NCBI GenBank assembly: GCA_017562135.1
Contig: QEYB01001479.1
Span: 186,001 to 250,000 of the forward strand
From: Dipylidium caninum
Taxonomy: Eukaryota > Platyhelminthes > Cestoda > Cyclophyllidea > Dipylidiidae
Length of the DNA stretch: 64,000 bases
Direction: 5' to 3'
Each line of letters opens with the position of its first letter. The stretch's first letter is position 1. The position numbers and the translations under genes are program-made. The notes under the pieces are model-generated. The model worked only from the letters and a program-made list of their open reading frames with translations. It ran no database searches and was not told the origin of the DNA. This document shows, one piece after another, positions 25,001 to 37,287 of this stretch.

Positions 25001-28000
25001 GTCGTTCTGTGATTCCCTTCGGCCGACAGGCCTAACAGCGAAGGTAAACACTGATGTATTATGGATGGTGTCGCCTTTTTATGCAACACAGATCACGAAA
25101 ACCGATTTGCCGAGGTTTGTTGGATACCGTTGAAGGACGGCGCCTTTGAGCAGACAAAGCGTTTTTACCTCTCTCTGCCTCAACACGAATAGCCAGAGAA
25201 TTCAGAATAAGCCACGAATTGCGCAGGTTATCTCTCCGCTGCGAGACTGATCTCGCGGCCGAGGGCCGGACTCTGTGCGTTTTTCCTCACTAACTCAACC
25301 GTGTATTTGGAGACGACCAGGCGACTTCTCTTTGCCACGACCGAAGAGCGTCGTCACGGAAGACCTCAACCGGCGGCATCTAGGTGACCTCGCCTAAATT
25401 ACACGTCCCCAAATCGACTTGCCAAAGACGTGTCATGTCGAGCAGGTGGCCTTGAGGACCGATCGGGTGCTTCCGCTGTCTTAATTTAACTCAATTTGAA
25501 GTACTTTTGCTTTGAAAAATCTTCACTTGCAGATGCCTGTGCCTAAACGAAATCCTGGCGAGCGATCCCGTGAACTCTCATCTCCTCTCGGAGAATTGTC
25601 CATCTGTCACTATTTACCAGGTTCTTCTAAGGTCGTGGGTCCTCTTCGCCTCCGCCACCGCCTCCGCCACTGACACCGCCTCCTCCTCCTCCTCCTCCTC
25701 CTCCTCCTCCTCCTCCTCCTTCGCGCTGAACCCGCGCATTTCCACCTTGCCGTCAGGTAGCGCATCTCAGCGTTTTCTACTCTCCTTCAACCTTCAGTTT
25801 TTTTTCCTTTCCCCGCTTCAGTTTAGTCTCGTGTTTAAGACAGTCCACCGGAGATATGCGTACATTTCGGGGTCACAAGGCGCCACAGCTGTGGCAAAGA
25901 CATTTCTTACTTTTCGTGAAACACTTTCTTCGGCGCCGCCATCTCACACAGGCACTTAAGTAAGGGTAGATTCGCGGTAGTGTTTTAGGAGAAGGTTGAT
26001 AAAATCATCTGCGGGAAGGTTACTGTGACACCTAGTAATACTGCTTGTTCGGCCAGTTCTTCTTCTCCTCCTCTTTTTTTTTAAAAGAAGCACATAATGG
26101 AGAAGAAAGTGTGTTTCACAAACATGAACATTTGCGAAGCCTACCCCCGTCGCACTCCTCCATTTGGAAGGCGCAGACACTTGCTGTGTCTCCAAACTAT
26201 CGCTATACTTGGGGTTGCAGCAACTTTTGCCCCTGACCTGAACAACCGGAGTTGGCGAAGCGAAGGAAATTGTATGTGCACCGTCAAATTTTATCTTCGA
26301 TAGATCGAAGACATCATTCGCCAGATCCCGTTCAGGTGATGTCGGTGTCATCGGGCAGGTGAAGTCATCCACCGGGTGGCAAGTTTTCCCACTTTCTATC
26401 ACCTTCAGCTCGAATAGGTGGTGATAAATGATAACCCATCAACTTCCTCGCCGTCTATTTATTTGCTGACAGACATTTTTTGCGACAAGGGGATTTACAT
26501 CCTGACAAAGTGACATTTCTTCGTGAGGGACCTTTGGATATACTGGCGCCTCAATGTCAGCACAGAAGAACAGAGTCCTCTCGTCTCCTTTTGCACTGGA
26601 AAATGACACCGCCGTCAACCCTCTACATGCGCAATTCTACGGGCTCCCTGGGAGGAACGACGCAAGCCCGAACGACTGATCATCGACGGACGACGTGTGT
26701 GAACGCGAGTCAACGAAGTGGCTTCAAGTCCGGGCGGACAACACGCCCACTAAGGGGCAGCTGCCGTGTATCCCCTCGGTCATGAAGGAGGGAGGCGGGG
26801 AGCGCTGTTAACGCCTCTTCAGTGAAGACGTTCTCGGTAGAGATGCCCTCGTGGATGGCCAGCCTACCGCCGTCGGGGAGCACCTCACTTTGTACTCCGT
26901 GTTCTGGTGATACTGCTTTAACGTTGAAGGGCGCGAATGCTGACCACAACGCGAATGCCAATGAAATAGACAGTTTTGCATGCATCCACCAGCTTCTGTG
27001 GTGTCTATAGACTCTCTGAGATAAAGCTACGTTTTACGGGAGTTTATATGGACTGCACCGCTCAAGGCAGGCAGACTTTTGATTACCATGGCCTCGTCCC
27101 TCCACGATAATCCCACTTATCTGCCTTATTCATCAGCTCCGTGGCAACGAAACGCATTTTGTCAACCCCACGCACTCGAAGCTCAGTCTCTTAGGCGGCC
27201 CCAAAGAGGGCACTTCTTACCTGAAATTCCCGCATGACCTCGGCTTTGCAGAGAATGCGATCTCGAGCCCTGTTGAGCTGTTGCTCACAGGTGAGGAATT
27301 CCTCACTCGGCCCGGTCGAGTTGAGCAACTGCGCCCGCTTTACCATCTCCTTGTAGACGCAGCGGTTTTGCTTCACAAAGTCCCCCATCGACATGCAGAA
27401 GGGTAGGCTGGCGTTCCTTATGGGAAATTCTATGGCATTGCATTTGCATTTGGTGTTGATCTCGGCCTAGGACAGAGGAGAAAGCATAGCTACAATGATA
27501 CTGGACCATTTGCCCGAACGCAAGGACCGAGGAATGTGTCGATTCCCCGCCAACCCGACCACGTTAGTCGAATTGTCTCGAAGGTTTCCTTATTCCGTTT
27601 TTGATTAAAACGGCGTTTTACCCACTGGCTTCGAGTCTTCCATCGGCCTTCAACACTGCCATGTGTGTCCCCTCCAAACCCTTCATGAAGGTAGCAGCAG
27701 ACTCCGTACTATTAAGAGGGGAAACGCTGTAGAGACATGGATATTTCCAACTGGAAGTGCTTTTCGTTTAAAAGTAAGGGAAAGGGCCGGTGAAGGAAGT
27801 TAGCCGACGTTATTCAACCACCTGTGGCCAGCCGAATAAACACGGACTGAGTAGTGCCTCGTTCGGCCGCATCGAAGTGGTGGCCACACCTTATGGAGTA
27901 ATTAATGGCCTATTACCCGAGAGTCCCGACTCAATTCCCCAGTTGAGGCAGCTGACCTACCCCGCAGCAGCAAGGACTCCGGCCGAGCTATCTGCTTCAC

Positions 28001-31000
28001 CAATCATGACGACCGACCAACCTGAGCCGCAATTCCGAGGAAGGAGACTCGGAAGAAAGTAACCTCATTGAGAAGCACTCCTTACTGCTGTCGGGGCACA
28101 AATGAGGCGTGAATGCTTGGACCTCGGCGGCCTCAGGACTGTGCCTTAACACTACCTTTTATGTCCCATAGTGTGTGTGTGTGTGTGTGTTTGTGCATGT
28201 TTGTGTGTGGGGTGTGTGCCTGCCAGCCAGGTCACACATGGGGAGTCATTAAAGTGTGCTTTTGGCTCTCACAACACCTTGGCCTCTAAGGACACCTCGG
28301 CGACTAATTTGACAGGCGAGACTGCTTCAAAAAGTGTATCGCAATTTACCCTAATAGCCATGCAAGTCGTTATTCCAAAACCGCTCCTCGAGTTGGTGAA
28401 GGCCGCGTTGCAGAGTGTTTTAGAGGCGAAACGGTCCACACCAGCGTCTCCGTCACAAACTTAGCCGTGTGGGTGTGAAAGTGTAGATGTGCATCCATTT
28501 AGATGCGTGGCATAAAAGCGGCGTTTTATGGGCCGGGGGGTTAATAAGAGGGCTCAGTGCCCATCCATCAGAGGGTCCAATGCGACGTCGCAGAGAGAGA
28601 GGTGGAATGACTGCCCGGTCGCGGAGCCGCAACCTCAGAAGCATTATTTACGCTTCCCATCGAGACCAGCCCACAATCACCTAGCGATGAGTCGTGTGCC
28701 AGAAATTTGGACGGAGACGAGGCGGGAGAGAGGGAAGTCTAGGTACGGTGGAACCGAAGTGTGCCAAATTAAAGGCAGGTAACGCTATTTTATGGGGCAA
28801 TTGATCCCCTGCATCTCATCCCAGCTTCCCAGCAGAGAGGGCAATTAGGTAGCGCTCTTTACGCCCCGCTGATCCCCACCCTGTTTGTCTTCGGTAAACC
28901 CGGTGCTTTACACAGGCAGGGGACCACTTCGGGGCTTCGAGCATTCCCCACCACGCCAACAGGCCACCTCGTTGCCTCCACATTGCGATTTAATTGAGGT
29001 CACTTCGCCACACCGCACAATAATCTCACTAATTAGAGGATCGCCCTCTCCTCCGGCCCTCAAAACGCCAACTTCTGTGCAATTAGTTGACGGTGGAATT
29101 ATAACTCTCCTCGATGGCGTGCCCGAGGGGAGCTAAGTCATAAACACCAGCATTGGGACGGTAACGAGGACCTTGTTGTTACGCCACTTCTCCCTGCTCC
29201 CGCCTGAACGCAGTGCGGCAAGTGGACCATCTGAATTGGGGAAGAGCCGAGCACCGCTGCCTCCCTGCCACAGCCTCCCAGTCTCCAAAATCTTCGCGTC
29301 ATTTTCACAAACCTGGATATTTCCACTCAATTTCTTCTTCGGTAGACTGAACGAGGGTGCATTTCATACTCATCACCTCCAGTTTAGCCAAGAGCCATTT
29401 TAACCCTCCACTTCCCTTCAACGGAGTTCGTTAAAGGACGGTGGGAGGAAGTGGGGGTTCAGTTAGCCTCCTTCGCTCACCTGAATTGTGTACATACGAC
29501 AGCCGTACTCAGAGTAGGCATAAGTCATGTTGTCATGGCCCGGAATCTCGGTGGGAGTGTCGCGGGCGCACCGGCCGTAGGGCGGCTCCTTTTGGATGTT
29601 CTCAATAGCCTTAATCTTGATCTCCGTGAGAGTGCCGGGTTGGACGTTGATGCCCTCCTGATTCACGTCGGGATAAGTGCGTGCCGTGTGAACTACTACA
29701 ACGGCGCCGGAGAGTTGGGACTTGATCTCCGAGGCGAAGCAGTCGTGGCACTCCACGTCTTCGTGGCGCTCGTTGAGGTAGCTGAAGAGCTCGATGGTGA
29801 GCACGCGCTGACTGATGCTCGGGTCGATGTCATAGCTGTGGCAGTTGAGGTAGAGGGCGTGGAAGAAGTGACGCCAACGTCCCACTTTTTCGCAGGGCTC
29901 CGTTATTCGGCTACTGCCTTCCAGATAGAGGACCTAAGAAGGTTAAAAGTAAGTAATATTGTTCTCCAGGAACGTCGTTGCTTTAAATTAAACTTGTCGT
30001 CGTATAGGCATATGCGGCACCGCAGTGGGACTCCGTGTTTTCCCAAGCTGACCCACGGCGTTCCCTTCTTCAACGTGTACCCTCCAGTGGTAAATCACCT
30101 TTGAGCGCCCCTTTACCCGCTATCCACATATGTTGAATGGAATTTTTAAAGACGCCAGAGAGGACAGCATAAAAATCGCATGTTAGCAATCCTCGTTGCG
30201 TTTCCTGCGCCAGAAAAATCGTTGTCTTTGTCTTCTTGCAGGAATCACTTACTCCTTTCCTTTCTCACCGTCAAAGTAGGCTAGAAAATTTCACCTATTT
30301 TGATGATGGGTAGCTGGTCTTCAGCCCGTCACCTGATAGGGCTATTCAACCAACGGATGAAGCTCCATTGTTTCAACTGACGGCACGTTTCCCCGAGGGA
30401 GAGTCTACGAGACTAAGCACTAGACGATTCCACAGTGCTACCGGTTTGCCGCAGCCCAAGTCAGTTTTAAGGAGTGTCAGCATCGACTGTAGCTCATTTC
30501 GGGGGCAGGTGACGTCCCAAGTGGGGGCAAAAAGCAGTCGTCAAATCGCTTCTTCGTCATAAATATCGGAAGGTGTAAAATGCAAAAGGCCGCTCTCCTA
30601 TAAGGTTCCTCAGGAGAAAGGGCCACTTTGAGAAGCCGGCCTCAAGATACCGCAGCACAGAGGTATGTAGAGATCTTCATCCGGGACGAAGGCGGTAACA
30701 GGTTCGTGGTTTCCCGATAAGCTCTCCCCGCCTTGCAAGTAGCTTTTTCGCTCTTAGGCAGAGAATTACAGCCCTTCTTCGTCATTAGATCATTCCACAG
30801 CTGCCAAAGTGGGAAGCTTCGAAGGCTGCTGTTTCCCGGCCAAATACGGCCGGACAGCCATGTACGCACTGTCGCGAGGCTACAAACGTCCCTAAGGTGG
30901 CAGAAGAGCACCGGCTCAGCAAGAGCACAATTTAGTCTTATCGCCGGCCGTCCAGGGAGAGTAAAACACTCATATGAGGCGCGCTTCTCCACCTATTTTG

Positions 31001-32532
31001 ACTCCAACCTCAAAGTCATTCCACCGTCGACTTAGTTCTCCGCCTGGAGGCAACGAGGACTCAGGCCGAGCGTTAAGAATTGCTGCAAGGCAGTCTCATC
31101 TTGCGTGGAATAGCAAGGTTAAAGATGCTTTTCAGAGTTTTACCAGGCTGATTCACTGCAGCAATGGTGACTCGAGAATAAGAAAGATTATTTAAACCAC
31201 ACAAGTTATTTGTCACTCAGTAGTGCGGATTTTTCCTCCGCAAAGAACAAAGTCATACGGGGACAGTCTATAAGTCATACACAAAGCGAAAAAAATTCAT
31301 ATAATTGGCGGAAAAAGACCGTGTTTCGGGAACCAACACGGTCCCATTTTTCCCACTTTCGTATATTCCCAGAGGGTGAGATTTGTCCATACCTTTTTGT
31401 AACATGACACGAGGCATAGTGAATAAAGTCGTTGCGATCAGTGCAGTATGCGCACCTGAACGCGATCGACTCGGGCGGTTGTGAGAAGCGAGATGCCGGC
31501 TAGGGAAAGCGAGATTGCTAAAAGGCTCATGGCCGTCGTCCCGCCTCATCCTCTGCCTCTTTCTCCTTCTGGCCAACCTCGTCACAGTCCCCACAACCTT
31601 CATCCCATCAGAGATCGAAGCCGATCGGTGGAGGAGGTGGTCGGCGCCAGATAGAGGAAATATTGGTGACATTTCGCGTCATGAGGCAAAGATTGGAGTT
31701 AAAGCGTTCCCCTGAGGAACGCCTCTTTCTCCAAGAGAGACGACCGATGCCTCCGTGCCGCACCATCGACAACTTTTTGTCCGTCTCCCTTTTTGTCAGA
31801 CGCTAGGAGGTCATAGCATCTCTCGCACCAATCGGAGGAGCGCTCTTTCTCCACCTCATACTCAGTTGACTGTCTCGTGCGAAGATAGTTCCCCAGTTCA
31901 CATGCCTCTGGGAGGCGGGTGGGAACGACGACAGGCTGATTGCGCCCCATGAGAGTAAAAACGTGATGTATAAATTGGGTCGAGGGGGGGGGGGCAGAGT
32001 AAACATTGCCACTTACTATGCACTGGATGATCGTCTTGTTCTGCACGTGGCCCAGGGAATAGGAGCTGCCCCTGGGGAGACTCTCCAAATATCCACCCAT
32101 GGAGATGGCGCTACTCACTAGCTCGTAGTCATGAGATCGGTTGCGATAGAAGTAGAGGCCGGCAGCAAAGTCGTTGAGATTCTCCGCAAAGGCTCGGGGA
32201 TCGCGGAACTTCAGTTGTTGGATTCTTTTCATCCCCGGCGGCGAGAGAGGACGCAGATTGCAGAGCGTGAGGGAGGGGAAGGGCGAAGGGGTGTCGCGGA
32301 GGACTCTCGGAGGGTGGATGACGTCGTAGTCGAAGTACTGTCGAGCCAGAAGGATCATGCAGATAAAGAGGCCTATAAAGAGGCCAATGACGAAGGTTAG
32401 CCAGAGTGTGCGGATGCCCTTGTTAGGCGTATTAACGATGCGTGAAACGCCTCGGATTGTCGTAGTCTGGCAGAACCGCAGAAATTCCTGCTTGTATGAC
32501 ACCGGGTCATCTTCGTCATGCTTTCCACCCAT
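19006..32532 (-). CDS. DEG/ENaC-family sodium channel (FaNaC/ASIC-like)
   Basis: Complete gene, minus-strand exons in transcript order: 32532-32017, 29933-29481, 27466-27221, 23207-22905, 19323-19006. All splice sites are GT..AG in phase 0, giving 611 residues. The ATG is fixed by an in-frame TAA 21 nt upstream. Layout of a trimeric two-pass amiloride-sensitive-type cation channel: short cytosolic N-terminus, TM1 about residues 43-64, the post-TM1 motif FPSLTLCN (85-92), a large Cys-rich ectodomain with sequons, CTLPC at 412-416, TM2 about 519-548, and a polar tail. Two family hallmarks differ: the HG gating motif before TM1 reads RG (27-28), and the GxS selectivity motif in TM2 reads GLT (531-533). 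The ligand (peptide, proton or mechanical) cannot be told from sequence. Flatworm FMRFamide-gated channels are the nearest type by inference. Family assignment is firm, subfamily is not. Confidence 0.94.
19324..22904 (-). other. Channel intron 4 (3.6 kb)
   Basis: The donor is AAA|GTAAGG, and the acceptor is TCTTTCAAG before the TM2 exon. No further coding block, RNA gene or recognised mobile element is seen in it. Confidence 0.75.
25679..25721. repeat. (CCT)n trinucleotide repeat
   Basis: About 14 units of CCT within channel intron 3. On the plus strand it creates an artificial poly-Ser frame. Confidence 0.93.
26458..26463 (-). promoter_or_regulatory. Possible AATAAA downstream of the nested ORF
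   Basis: TTTATT on the plus strand, about 250 nt beyond the stop of the 91-codon ORF at 26710-26985. It would serve a nested transcript if that ORF is real, but a hexamer at this distance is not rare by chance. Confidence 0.2.
26710..26985 (-). CDS. Candidate small secreted protein nested in channel intron
   Basis: The ORF has an ATG start and 91 codons, and lies in channel intron 3 on the same strand. Residues 1-23 have the form of a signal peptide: Lys at position 4, a hydrophobic stretch SISLAFALWSAFAP, then a polar change after VKA. The remaining 68 residues have no Cys, and two Gly-Arg steps are the only processing-like sites. An AATAAA follows about 250 nt after the stop. No family is recognised. 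ORFs of this size are frequent by chance, so this is only a candidate. Confidence 0.22.
   Translation of the reverse strand: MHAKLSISLAFALWSAFAPFNVKAVSPEHGVQSEVLPDGGRLAIHEGISTENVFTEEALTALPASLLHDRGDTRQLPLSGRVVRPDLKPLR
27467..29480 (-). other. Channel intron 2 (2.0 kb)
   Basis: The donor is CAG|GTGAGC, and the acceptor is CTCTGTCCTAG. A GT microsatellite lies at 28171-28190. Nothing else is recognised. Confidence 0.75.
28171..28190. repeat. (GT)n microsatellite
   Basis: Ten GT units, followed by an interrupted TG-rich tail, in channel intron 2. Confidence 0.95.
29934..32016 (-). other. Channel intron 1 (2.1 kb)
   Basis: The donor is ATA|GTAAGT, and the acceptor is ACCTTCTTAG. A G11 run (C11 in the transcript) lies at 31984-31994, about 20 nt inside the donor. 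No coding block is recognised. Confidence 0.75.
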
Positions 32533-34993
32533 TCCGAAATGCTCACGCTGTTAGCATTCCCCGTCCGTCGCGCGACAAGACAAGTCGGGCTAAGGCGTGG
32601 AGGGCACAGCCTCACCCAACCAATCGCGATCCTCCCTGCCTCGGCCTCATCAGCCAATCCGCGGTCTGGAAGATAATGACCTTGCCTCTGGCAGTTCCTT
32701 CAGTCGAATCCTCACTAGCCGCGGAGGAGATTGGACCTTAGGGTCCAAATTAACGGCATTTCATCGGACATTCTCCCCTGTCCCAGCCAAGGAGAGAGAA
32801 AAGTGAGGGCGTTTTATCAACCGGATGAGTGGAAGTAGTAAACAATCATCATCCCTCAAAACGACTGACAAATTTTCCTTCCTTATTCATCCATGCAATG
32901 AGATGCTGTCTATTTCCCATGGGCATTCAAAACATTTTTCTGTGTGGAGTCGGTAAATGTGATGGTTTCTGTATAATCAATCAGGTAGGCCGAGGAATCC
33001 GAGCAACGCGGATGGGACGCAAAGGTGTTTAATCGAGTGGAATGATCATAATTAGGGGCTTAACAATGAAGAAGTCAGGCCTAAGAGGAGCGGAGGCTTC
33101 TCGAGGTGCTAAGCGTAAAAATGTAACGGCATTTTGGCTCATTCGAGTTTCGCTTCATCCTAAATGAGTCGATGATGGAAAACCCTCGTCCGCAAGGAGC
33201 GAATAGTCTGCTGCATCCAGAATTATGGAGCAAGGAAGAGGGAAAGAGTTTCCCCTTCAAAAAAATAAGATTTCCCCCCCCAAAAAAGCCGCCCATTGCT
33301 TATTGCTGATTTGTTCAACTCCGAATTTCGAGCACTTAAGAGTCGTGCGGTAACTTCGAAAAGACAAGATGCAGTTGAGCCGCAACGCTTCTGTGGACAC
33401 TACAAGTAAAAGTTTAGCCTTATCGTCTAGTTCTTCCTTCAATTGGCGACTGGAACAGCCGTTTTTCTGGAAGTGGCGCATAACACTCATAGTCTGCGTC
33501 CGACAGTTGAAGCGTCTTCCCTGTCGGCAAGCCGTGGGGTCCCGGCTGAAGTGGAGGGCCTGCGAGGTGCGCTTCGTCCTGCCTACATTGCGTTTCCCGT
33601 GTCCGGAATCCCCACCTTCCAGAGTAAAGCTTGCCACCGACGGCTGGCCGGGATGGGCGACGCTCTCTAGACGGCGGCCACAGGAATAAGATCATTTTGT
33701 TGGAGGCCGCGCAGAGGTTTTGTGAGGTTGCCCTCTAGCGAAGCTTGGGAGATGCTCGCTATGGCTTTGCCTCTCCTGTCCTTGCATAGAAATGTCGCCT
33801 ACATTCGTTCAATTTACCGGCCTTTGTGTTAGCCATCGCCAAAGCTCGTGTCGCCAACACTACTCACAAGGCTGGGCGGATTTCAGCGACGCCATCAGGC
33901 TCCACTGAGAGGAGGACCGCTGTACACTACGTGGTGACTTGATATTGGGTGTTGGGGCGCGCAAATTGTTTGACAGAGCCAGAGCAGAGCGCATTTTGTT
34001 CGCTAGTGACACTTGGATCCAGGTAAGACTGCAGTGTCCTCGGGTGCCCGAGGAATTTCTGCTTTCTAAAAAATAAAGTTAAAAGCAGAATGCGTCTAAA
34101 TGAAGTGGGAATCCTCCCAAGTTTAAAGCTATATTTTATATTGCCTAAATTAGGATGGAGTCTTGGAAGACTCTGGGCGATACTGTGTGAGGCTCATAGC
34201 AAGGGACTTGATGGCCCACCCCGAGCACTGTCCGGCTGACATTCACACGTATCCCTGGAGCTCAACCTCGGGGTGTTTGATGTTCTCCGGCGCTCGGCTC
34301 TCAGAAGCTCTGGAGGCATGACGGTCTTCATTTTTAGCACTCAGGGGAAGACACAGACTGCCTCCATACAACCAAACATTTTTCGACTGCTTGCCAATGG
34401 TCTCGTCGGGCGCCTGAGTCGCCTCACGACGGCAGGCCCTCGAAAAACCCTCTCTCTTCATCGGTTTTGCCCTGTCTGTTTAGCAGTTATTCGCACATGT
34501 TGGCTCCTTACCGCCCGTACAGAGTAGTAGCTGATCTTCTTCTCCAAGTTACGCCACCTAAGCGTAGCTGGCGTTTTGCCTTATCTTCAGCCCTGTAAAG
34601 TCCTTCCCCTCACATGACAGTTTGTTGACTCTGTCGAGTTGGGTGCGGAGGAGGAGAGCTTCCTTCCATGCGTCCCCTTCGGTCAAGTCTCTTGCCCCGA
34701 GCAAAGATGTTGCCACCAGGCTGTCTCTAGAGTCACGAATGGGACCTGCGAGGTGCGAAGTGCTGCCTTCCTGCTTGCCTGTGTGTGTGTAAACAAAGAT
34801 GCATTGGGGGAGGCTAAGTTGTGCAATTAATCGGAATTTACACGAAGATACCATATTTCTCGACAGAAAAGCATCTGCTTAATGGCTCTTACAAGGAAGT
34901 ATTTTGCTCCTGCACTCTTCCCTCAGGGGTCCCGTGAAAGTGCGCAGTTTAAGAAAAAAAGGGAATGGACTTTAATAGCTGCTCACTCTTGGT

Positions 34994-35018
34994 CTCCTCC
35001 TCCTCCTCCTCCTCCTCA
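34994..35018. repeat. (CTC)n trinucleotide repeat
   Basis: About seven to eight CTC units in the spacer upstream of the channel gene. Confidence 0.9.
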
Positions 35019-37274
35019 TTAACCGTCCTCCTCCGGCTCAATTGGGACAGGTTTCTTTTCGCGTATTCACTGCTTGGGGGATTTCAATTTTTTGTGCAGC
35101 CGTAGAAGTGACCAAAAATGCCGCGATGACATTGTGAAAATTTTGGCCTTAACAAACCGAGGCGACATTTCTACCGTCTTCCCAGACTCCCATAAATTCC
35201 ATTTTGTTTATAAAAATTTGTAATGCTCCTTGGGGCGCCAGTAAACTGTTGTTCCACGAGCGCACGAAGTCTGGGCAAACCAGTTGCGCTGTCTCACATT
35301 AGAATGGCCGTTTGGAGCACGCCGAGACAGAAGGAAAGCCGCTCTCCGCCTCCTTATTTTGAGTTCTTCGTGAGCCGTTCCTTCACTACAATCTCGTCGG
35401 CCCGTACAGCAGCCAAGTGGACTTCGCAAGGCCTTCAGCCTTCACCTTGGCAGATTTGACAGCCACCATTGCCTACTTCCTTCCGGTGCTCCTTCTTGTT
35501 GCCCTTCTGTTTCCGTAATGGCCTGCTTTAATGGGTCCTCGTTGGTGCGTGAGGACCGATAAGGAGTGGGTAATTAATCAGCCTTGAGGTACACACTGCG
35601 GAGGCTGGTAAGAGGGAGATTAAATAGTTAAAATCCTCTGCTAGAAATTAGCCTGATCTCACTGCCTACGAGAACGCGAGCCTCTGTATATACGAGTGTT
35701 TTCGAGATTACCCATCAAGGGGAGTGTTTTGGTCAGGCGAGGCGGTAATACTATTGCCATGGTCTTGATGGTTGAAGGAAATTTGGGCAGTTGAAACGGC
35801 AGCCGGGATGATTGAAATGGGGAGTCGTGCGGATCAACTGCTCAGCAACACGTTTGAGAGGGTTCCTCCACTGGTCCTGGAAATCTCAATAGAAATCCTC
35901 AGTCTGCAATGGAACAGTGACTGAGAGTGAAGAGGACGCCTGGGTAATCCACATACGCATTTTTCAAAATTTTTCGGGTTTCTAAGTTCAGTTTTTTGTG
36001 TCCTCGGTGTTCGGTCCGTTGACCAGGACAGGGTGTAAGCTCATGTCTTCCACCCGCTTTTGCCTCCACGACTATGTAAACGCCGTAAGATCTTAAAAGT
36101 TGTTTCTCCCCACGACAAACACCATCTCTATGCTTTGTGCCCCCTGTAACCGTCTATTATGCCTGAAATACCGGAATTGGAGGCATCCTGACATCTCTTT
36201 CCTCACGACTGGTTCCGCACATGTTGTAGCGACACTGAATGCTTTCCAAGTTGCCCGATGAATTCTTCCCTTGCTTACCATGTCTCAGTATTCATTAATT
36301 AAAATATCCCCTGGGGTACCCCTTCGCTGGTCTTCAGCCTCTTTGGATTTCCCAGTGTAGACCACTTTTGTTACGTTCCAGGTGGCATTTCGCCCGGGTC
36401 GGTGAAAAAGGCTGCGAACCACGGGATTAGAACACCACATTGACCACCTTCGCGCCCCACCCTGCCTCATCTCCCTTCTAAGTAGCTCCATTACGAGAGG
36501 TACTTCCATGACTCTGTCTAATCTGGAAGCAGTCCGCGTCCAAGCGTTTCAACTTGGACCAGACAGTCCAATACATTCCTTCTCGTTCCGTACAGAAGGC
36601 TCACCGAGGTGGCTTCTATTCCAACTCACTGTCTAATAAAAAGGAATTGGAGACAAGTTTATCTTCCTCCCTCTATCCTTTCATCGCCTAAACTGTCGAA
36701 AATGTCCCTCTTTCAAACGACCACCTCACCGTATCACTAGCAGCCGCCCACGTCTGTATCGTTCGCTTTATCACCGCCATCTGCGCTGTACTCTTCCCCA
36801 GCGGAGCCCGAATTAGTCCTCCAATCCTCTAGAGAAGGGAAGAAAAGACGCTCAGAAATGTTGGTCCTCTTCGGGGCAAGAAGGAAGTCCAAAGCAGATG
36901 AGGTGTTAGTAAGTGATGCACTATTAGACCCAAAACAGCATCTCCCGCAGGATTCTGTGCGTTCCTTTTTACGAAGAAGAGGCGATTCATTTTCCCATAA
37001 CACTGACAGACCATCGCCTACTACTGTTGATCCCGTGGACTGAAGTCACGTCAATTTTCGTGTGGTTGCAAAGCCAGACAAACTCTCGTATGGTGAAAGA
37101 AGATCGAGAGAAAATGGAACGTTGCTACGACCCTGTGCCCTTCCCTGCCATCTGAGCGCGATACTCCCGATCCTTCTTTGTCCCATACTTCCCAAAGTGT
37201 AGAAAGAGGAAATTGACCGGCTCAAATATGTAAGTCTGTTTTTATTTATCGCTGTTTGATGATGAGTTTACACC

Positions 37275-37287
37275 CGGGGGGGGGGGG
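37275..37287. repeat. G13 homopolymer
   Basis: An uninterrupted run of 13 G on the plus strand, preceded by three C. It is prone to length error in sequencing and to secondary structure. Confidence 0.9.

Larger units (their letters stand above)
23208..27220 (-). other. Channel intron 3 (4.0 kb)
   Basis: The donor is CAG|GTAAGA, and the acceptor is TGTTTGCTAG. It contains a long CCT repeat near 25.7 kb and a 91-codon ORF with a signal-peptide-like start on the same strand (26710-26985), listed separately. The 165-codon open frame at 23291-23788 has no ATG and no family resemblance. Confidence 0.75.

Noticed and set aside
25570..25959. Plus-strand frame with a poly-Ser run
   Set aside because: The Ser run is the translated CCT/TCC repeat. 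The rest has no protein character.
29451..30104. 217-codon plus-strand frame
   Set aside because: It is opposite channel exon 2 (29481-29933), whose minus-strand reading is clearly DEG/ENaC. It is a shadow.
33257..33637. 126-codon minus-strand frame upstream of the channel
   Set aside because: GTG start, no ATG and no splice context. It ends in a homopolymer-rich stretch with no recognised domain.
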